Part shown: piece after piece, positions 58,636-64,000 of the stretch
Numbering within the stretch: the stretch's first letter is position 1
Layout of the letters: every line of letters begins with the position of its first letter
Assembly (NCBI GenBank): GCA_964247055.1
Contig: OZ176050.1
Coordinates: 14,632,001-14,696,000 of the forward strand
DNA length: 64,000 bases
Direction: 5' to 3'
From: Paragordius varius
Taxonomy: Eukaryota > Nematomorpha
Translations under genes and position numbers: made by a program
The notes under the pieces: model-generated
Databases searched by the model: none
What the model was told of the DNA's origin: nothing
What the model saw: the letters and a program-made list of their open reading frames with translations, nothing else

Positions 58636-60075
58636 TATACCATTTCCCAGTCTAAATAAACGTTTTCCCAGTCAATCGAAACATTTTCCCAATCAATCGA
58701 AACGTTTTCCCAGTCAATCGAAACGTTTTCCCAGTCAATCGAAACATTTTCCCAGTCAATCGAAACGTTTTCCCAGTCAATCGAAACATTTTCCCAGTCA
58801 ATAGAAACATTTTCCCAGTCAATAAAAACATTTTCCCAATCAATAAAAACGTTTTCCCATTCAATAAAAACGGTTTTATTTTTGATGATAAATATCAAAA
58901 CAAGACATAAAAATAACTTTCAGCCATTATCAGCGTAATATTAGGATATTATTTTTTGATAAAAACACAATTATTGAATGACCATTTTCCAAGTATATTC
59001 CTGCACAATCATTAATGACTTATTCTTTAAAAATAATATTTTTGGATTTTAAGATGTTTTTAAGATAATATTTTTGGTTTTATTGATGGTTCGCATTAAT
59101 ATTTGCCGAACGCTTCAAAACAGTTTCTAAACATTTCAAGTTTTTCCATAAAAATTCTGTCGGAAAAAATATTTAAACAAAAAATTTTTTCGATAAAAAT
59201 GTTTTTGATTTAAAAAATTTAATAAAAAGATATTAGAAAACAGGGGTGTCTAACCAAATGGCTTCGCGGGCCGCATTACTCAAAAAGCACAGCGTTCCGA
59301 ATTTGATATATTTCATTAATAATTTTTCGATTAGACATAAGACTGTAAAATACAAAAATATAACATTTTTTTAATTTGTTACCAATTTAATAGACTCATT
59401 CAGAATAATTGCGTAAGAAGTATGAATATTACTAAGATTTTGTGGGCATATTTTTGCATATGGATTTCCAAATTTTTCGCGGGCCGCACAAAGATACTCG
59501 GCAACCCGAGTTGGGCACCCGATCAAATAAATATTATAAAATTCCAATATGAAAGGTCAAATGGCCTTTGAGATAAAAATGGTATATTATTTTTATTTTT
59601 AATATTTCATCCGTAACTATAGATTTTGTAAGTTAGCCGCAAATAATGCGAATACATCTCAAATTCCAAAAATATTATTTTTAAAGAATAAATCATTAAT
59701 GATTGTGCACTGGAATATACTTGGAAAATGGTCATTCAATAATTGTGTTTTTATAAAAAAATAATATCCTAATATTACGCTGATAATGGCTGAAAGTTAT
59801 TTTTATGTCTTGTTTTGATATTTATCATCAAAAATAAAACCGTTTTTATTGACTGGGAAAACGTTTTTATTGATTGGGAAAATGTTTTTATTGACTGGGA
59901 AAATGTTTCTATTGACTGGGAAAATGTTTCGATTGACTGGGAAAACGTTTCGATTGACTGGGAAAATGTTTCGATTGACTGGGAAAACGTTTTGATTGAC
60001 TGGGAAAACGTTTCGATTGATTGGGAAAATGTTTCGATTGACTGGGAAAACGTTATTTAGACTGGGAAATGGTAT
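58636..60075. mobile_element. Foldback-type element 2
   Basis: The left arm begins tataccatttcccagtctaa with about eleven 21-bp repeats (to 58872). The right arm begins near 59650 and ends with about eleven repeats in the other direction (59842-60072, ending gactgggaaatggtatatc). Arm flanks (aataatatcctaatattacgc type) match each other and element 1. The centre holds the hAT-like core. The 21-bp period keeps long reading frames open on both strands (IDWENVS heptads), an artefact. Confidence 0.8.
59241..59523. mobile_element. hAT-like core inside foldback element 2
   Basis: Starts caggggtgtctaaccaaatg then gcttcgcgggccgcatt; ends cgcgggccgcacaaagatac ... gttgggcacccgat. 283 bp. It is better preserved than the core of element 1, and the CAGGGGTGTC start is typical of hAT ends. 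The same core in the same place in both foldback elements means it was part of the element before it spread. Confidence 0.65.
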
Positions 60076-60862
60076 ATCATTTACATATACCATGTGTAAT
60101 CAAAAGTTATTACGGTTTAACTAGGATTAGATGTCAGAGAAAAGTGCGCACACGAATTTGACGCAGAAACCATTTTGTTCATATTATAAATAATACACGC
60201 AATTTGAAGTCGCCAAAACTATCAATCAGTAATCATGTCAAATTTTATGTCTTTCTTGCTTTATCATAAAAAGGCGGTTAAAATCATTGCTTGCTGTAGA
60301 AATATATGAAGATGATCCAGAAATTAAATAATGGTTTTAAAAATTATAAAGTTGTGAAAGTTGTGATTCAATGTGCAAGAGATTAGACACTCTGATAGAC
60401 CACATAAATGAGAAAACGATAAATAAAAGTTATTGGATGATGACCCCATTAAAACTCAGAACCATTACATATATAACAAAAAACAATCAGTAGCGTCCTT
60501 AAACAATAAGAATGATTATTAAATTTGGTGTATTAGTGTCCCAGGATGGACATAAAATGGAAAATCACAAATTTATATGTTATATTGCGTCAATGTCACT
60601 AAAGGAAATTATTTTTGCAACGAATTGTCACGGGTAATATAGGCTTTATTTGGTAAAAAGCGGGAAAAAATGTGACTTTCACCATGCCATACCGGAATAT
60701 CAACATAATTAAATTGCCTCGGCAAAACCATGATATGTGTCAGGACGGATCAGAGGAGTTTTGTATGTTGTAGATGTTTAAAGCCTGCTGAAAACATTGA
60801 TATCCAACGCTTCGTCAATAAATCAAAAATTAAACCATGAATTAATTGGAAAGCGACCGGAA

Positions 60863-60866
<4 letters not shown>
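60076..60866. other. Stretch without recognised gene
   Basis: Somewhat less AT-rich than average from 60600 to 60850. No frame could be linked by splice phase, and no element ends were recognised. Confidence 0.35.

Positions 60867-60895
<29 letters not shown>
60867..60895. repeat. (TA)n microsatellite
   Basis: About 29 bases of alternating TA. It is followed by a moderately GC-richer 240-base segment (60896-61140) of unknown nature. Confidence 0.9.
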
Positions 60896-60898
<3 letters not shown>

Positions 60899-61139
60899 AT
60901 TGCTCCGACCTACACAGCACAATAGCAGTTAAGACACCGAAAAATCGTTTCATTAGGAAATCCATCGGCACCGGCTTACATCCCTGACCAGGCACCATCT
61001 TTCTACGTCTTTGCATAAATGAAGCATACGCTCATAGATAAGCTTTCCTATATATTATCGAAGACGTTGGAAAATTGCTTGACGATTGGTTTGCTGCAAC
61101 TAAGAGATAGCGGAAAGAGCAGACGCTGATAAACTATAA

Positions 61140-61890
61140 TATTTAAAATATAGGATTTTTAAAGAGTTTTTACCAAAAACCGGTAAAGACTTAAGATTAT
61201 ATTTGGTAAAGACTAGTAAAGACACTATTTTATTTTTGGATAAATCCTATTGACAAATAAAAATATATACTAATGACCTGTTGCGTTTCAATCACAATGC
61301 TTATATGAATTAATTTTTGTACTTTTAAATTCATTTTTTACCATATTAAAGAGTTTAGCAATCTAACGATATGGCATTCAAATACATCTCTATATTAATG
61401 CGCATCTTGTAATGTTTATCTCTACCTACCTACCTGATTATTTTTAATATTTCCGTTATCTGATGTCAAAGAATGATTAGTTAAGTCCTAAAAAGTTTTA
61501 TATTTCTAAACAATTTTTACCGTCCGTAAACCTTTTCCATTGGCATATGCCGCTCCTCAATCATTCGATGGTTTTATTGGCTTAGCTTTGCGAACACTCT
61601 TTGGTTGTTTACTTTAAGATTGAAATAATTATTAATAAACAGTGCATAAAAACGAGGGGTGGGGGTATAAAAATATCCTGATGAAATATACATATATTTT
61701 AATAAAATAATGTATCAGTATCATGATGCTTTTGGTTTTGGGCCTTAAAGATAAGTAAGTTCCCAGTTCGAGCCCACCCTGTGTAAAAACGGCTTTTTTG
61801 AAAAAAGAAGTCTACAAAAATTGTGTAGAGACAATTTTCCGGAAAACGTGTTTGATCATTTGATTTTCAATATGATTGTTTCTACTTTTT
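61140..61890. other. AT-rich stretch with one dispersed repeat
   Basis: Holds a copy (about 61667-61735) of a dispersed motif, aaatatcctgat...aatgtatcagtatcatg...tgcttttgg, also found near 46785 and 47027. Nothing else recognised. Confidence 0.4.
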
Positions 61891-62790
61891 GTCGATGGCG
61901 CCGAACATAGTCGGCTCGCTTTTTTAATTTAGGCCGTCTTTTTACCCGCTACCCCGTAAAATGCCATTTTTTCAAAAGAATTTAGCCCACATAAATAAAT
62001 GTTTGAATATATTTTTGGCCCAAGGTATGAGACCGTAAAAATTAGCTAAATATCCAAGGTATTCCCTGTTAAAAGGCTAAAATTTTAGTCATGTCTTTTT
62101 TTATATTGGCTGCTGGGTAAATAGATATGCTACTGCCCCATCATATCTAGCTGCTAGGTAAACAGATACCTGCAACTCCCCCGTCATATATAGTGTGCCT
62201 AGTTTAATAAATGCTCATAATATTACCCGCCCGTAACTAGGCAAAAATTTAGGTCTTGCGCTTTTTTAAAAATTAGCCGTTATTTTGGTCCTTCTCACCT
62301 TAATAAATATGCCACCATTGAATGATTTTTTAGTTTTCAGGTAAATTTCTAAAAACTAATGAGAGCATATGGAATCAATCTTGATTTCAGGTATTATCCG
62401 TAAAAAGGAAAAAATATAATCAAATGCTTTTTTTGTATCAGCTTCTGGGTTGGAACTGCACCACCATATCGAAATCACGGTGTTTAATTTTCAGAAAACT
62501 TATCAGGCCATATAAGTTTAATAAGGGCCTGAAATATTGCCCGTAAAAAGGCCAAAATTACAGTAGAGCAATTTTTTCAGTTAGCCGTCAATTTGGGGCC
62601 TTCACACCAACAATATATTAGTAAGAATGTACGGTTTAAAAAATTTTAGAAGCATCGTTTTGAAAATCCTATGAGATCATAACTATTAAATAATCTTTCG
62701 AAATAATCCACATATATGGATCACAATTTTTTTGAGCCCTTTTTTCAAATAGCGGCTTCGCAGGCCTCTTACATTATCATATTTACCACG
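61890..62790. repeat. Diverged tandem repeats, unit about 180-300 bp
   Basis: Related blocks recur: ttagccgt(t/c)a(t)tttgg then ccttc(t)cacc near 62268 and 62573; aaaggcnaaaatt(t)ta near 62073, 62238 and 62541; gctgctgggtaaatagatat near 62110 and again at 62151; gcttctgggtt near 62443. The copies are old and broken by indels. Type unknown. Confidence 0.5.
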
Positions 62791-63290
62791 GTAAAATACT
62801 TAAAAAAATTTATTTAGCAATTTTAATTTTATAAAATCATGTGCCAAGATAGCTTATGGGTACAAAACTACAACGTGTAATCTTTTATGAAAAATAAAAA
62901 ATGATTGATTATAACATATGTTAACATTTTTACAATTTCTTTTGTTTATTGTTATCTATCTTAAAACAAATTACATCCATAACTACCTGTTGTTAAGGTT
63001 AACTATCACGAATATAAAATAATGTGATAGTTATTTAATTGCTATATATTTATATTTTTATGAAAGTAATTTGGATGATATCATACAAAACAAATAAAAT
63101 AAAGATAATTCATGATGGTATTTGCACGATATATGCAGATATTAACTAGTAAACTAATGGATATGCTATTTACATCATAATACAAAAATATAAATATAGA
63201 CTATGAAAATATTATCCTCACTCCAATTTGTATCACACATACGAAAAAATATAATTATAAATATTTGCATCCGCTAAGGTTTGGTTTTCT
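62791..63290. other. AT-rich stretch without recognised features
   Basis: Low-complexity A/T sequence; nothing assignable. Confidence 0.4.
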
Positions 63291-63384
63291 CAACGAGGCC
63301 CCTTTTACCTTGTAAAGGGAGAAAGAACTGATACCGCAGAAGTAGACATACTGAGAACCAGTACTTATATCACACCGCTTACAT

Positions 63385-63720
63385 TGGCCACGCTGACTGT
63401 CAACGTACAGAAAGCAAACGGAGAGCGGAGAATCTGTAGCGATTCTAGAATTACGATCAATAAATGGCTGCAGAGGACTCCCACATTATACAATGATTGA
63501 TGATTGAGTAAGTAAGATTGACGAAGGACAAGCTTTTAATAAGATTGATCTGTAAGACACCTACCTCCCCAGGTAACAATTTCAAGGCAAAAAAGATTCG
63601 TCCGTTACAAAGGATGCCATTCAGATTGTCAGGAGCCGATAATCTTTCAGCGAGTTATGGACCAGTTTAACAAGTAATGGCCCGGATGGCGTGAGAAAGC
63701 ATAGATCGAATGAAACGCGT
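63385..63720 (+). mobile_element. Ty3/gypsy-like reverse-transcriptase fragment, broken
   Basis: A GC-richer segment whose plus strand reads like the early reverse-transcriptase region of Ty3/gypsy pol (a KANGERRIC-type start followed by the ITIN region, then weaker similarity further on). It is a fossil with several breaks; no LTRs or other pol or gag parts were recognised in the window. Age cannot be dated beyond saying it is well decayed. Confidence 0.55.
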
Positions 63721-64000
63721 CGACACACCCAACACATAATGTTACCTTTCAAACTAGTTGTATTTCTTTTGTGTGTGTATGATACAAAAGTTCTCCAAAG
63801 GGTGTAGTGATGTTATATATGCAAATTTTAAATATATATATGTATGATATAGTTTTTAGTAAGATTTGCATTGTCCTATTTATAAATTTTTGTATCATGT
63901 AAATAACATATCCATTATTTTCATGAAATTTTATTTGTTTTATTTGATATCATTCAAATTATCACTTAAAATATTATATAAAGAGTATAAAAAACGAATA
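63721..64000. other. Window end, AT-rich, no feature seen
   Basis: Short A/T-rich stretch after the retroelement fragment with no assignable feature. Confidence 0.4.

Noticed and set aside
58584-60093. Long open frames of IDWENVS or FPVNRNV heptads on both strands (also at 49430 and 50960)
   Set aside because: They follow the 21-bp repeat of the foldback arms; a period divisible by three keeps several frames open on both strands. No start context, splice link or non-repeat domain.
1-64000. tRNA or rRNA genes
   Set aside because: No cloverleaf with intact boxes or rRNA-like conserved blocks was noticed by eye; a covariance search was not possible.

Overview
The window is strongly AT-rich eukaryotic DNA with spliced genes, GT-AG introns that are often very short (about 17 to 50 nt beside introns of several kb), short TTAGGG-like tracts and many small DNA transposons. 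An animal is the best guess. Very small introns are known from, for example, dicyemid mesozoans, but the species cannot be fixed from the sequence. Three reconstructed reading frames end in different stop codons (TAA, TAG, TGA), so the code looks standard. I saw no tRNA, rRNA, operon or CRISPR array.

Left half (1-35156). A promoter-like palindrome with an E-box and TATA box (66-100) precedes short leader exons and then a head-to-tail array of four units of about 8.2-8.6 kb. Each unit carries a C-rich 19-20 bp minisatellite (M1), the exons of a small gene, a T/G-rich minisatellite (M2) inside that gene's first coding intron, and a 3' part with TTAGGG-like motifs. Only unit 1 has the promoter and a continuous 80-codon frame. 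Units 2-4 have a 17-nt longer exon that ends the frame early. Every internal unit boundary carries the same 226-bp chimeric insert copied from inside the unit, so the array probably grew from one complex rearrangement and later unequal exchange.

Right half (35157-64000). This is gene territory full of small transposons. A GC-richer island at 35.3-35.9 kb (minus) seems to hold 17-nt introns. The 3' part of an unrecognised gene lies at 38.2-38.9 kb (plus), and exon-like segments run from 39.1 to 40.4 kb (plus). The C-terminal two thirds of a trans-2-enoyl-CoA reductase gene lie at 42.1-45.7 kb (minus). A coding-like but interrupted gene lies at 46.8-47.7 kb (plus). A complete five-exon membrane-protein gene of 126 residues spans 51.6-57.7 kb (minus), and its introns hold most of the local transposons.

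Mobile and repeat content on the right: at least eight copies of a TA-target MITE with a TIR of about 75 bp; one other palindromic MITE; two foldback elements whose arms are arrays of a 21-bp repeat around a hAT-like core; a family of short tandem repeats with constant flanks; a palindromic element carrying a hammerhead ribozyme in each arm (53226-53880) plus a decayed solo copy near 48.2 kb; and a broken Ty3/gypsy reverse-transcriptase fragment near the right end. The most interesting items are the hammerhead palindrome, the array junctions, the 17-nt introns and a MITE end used as a splice acceptor.
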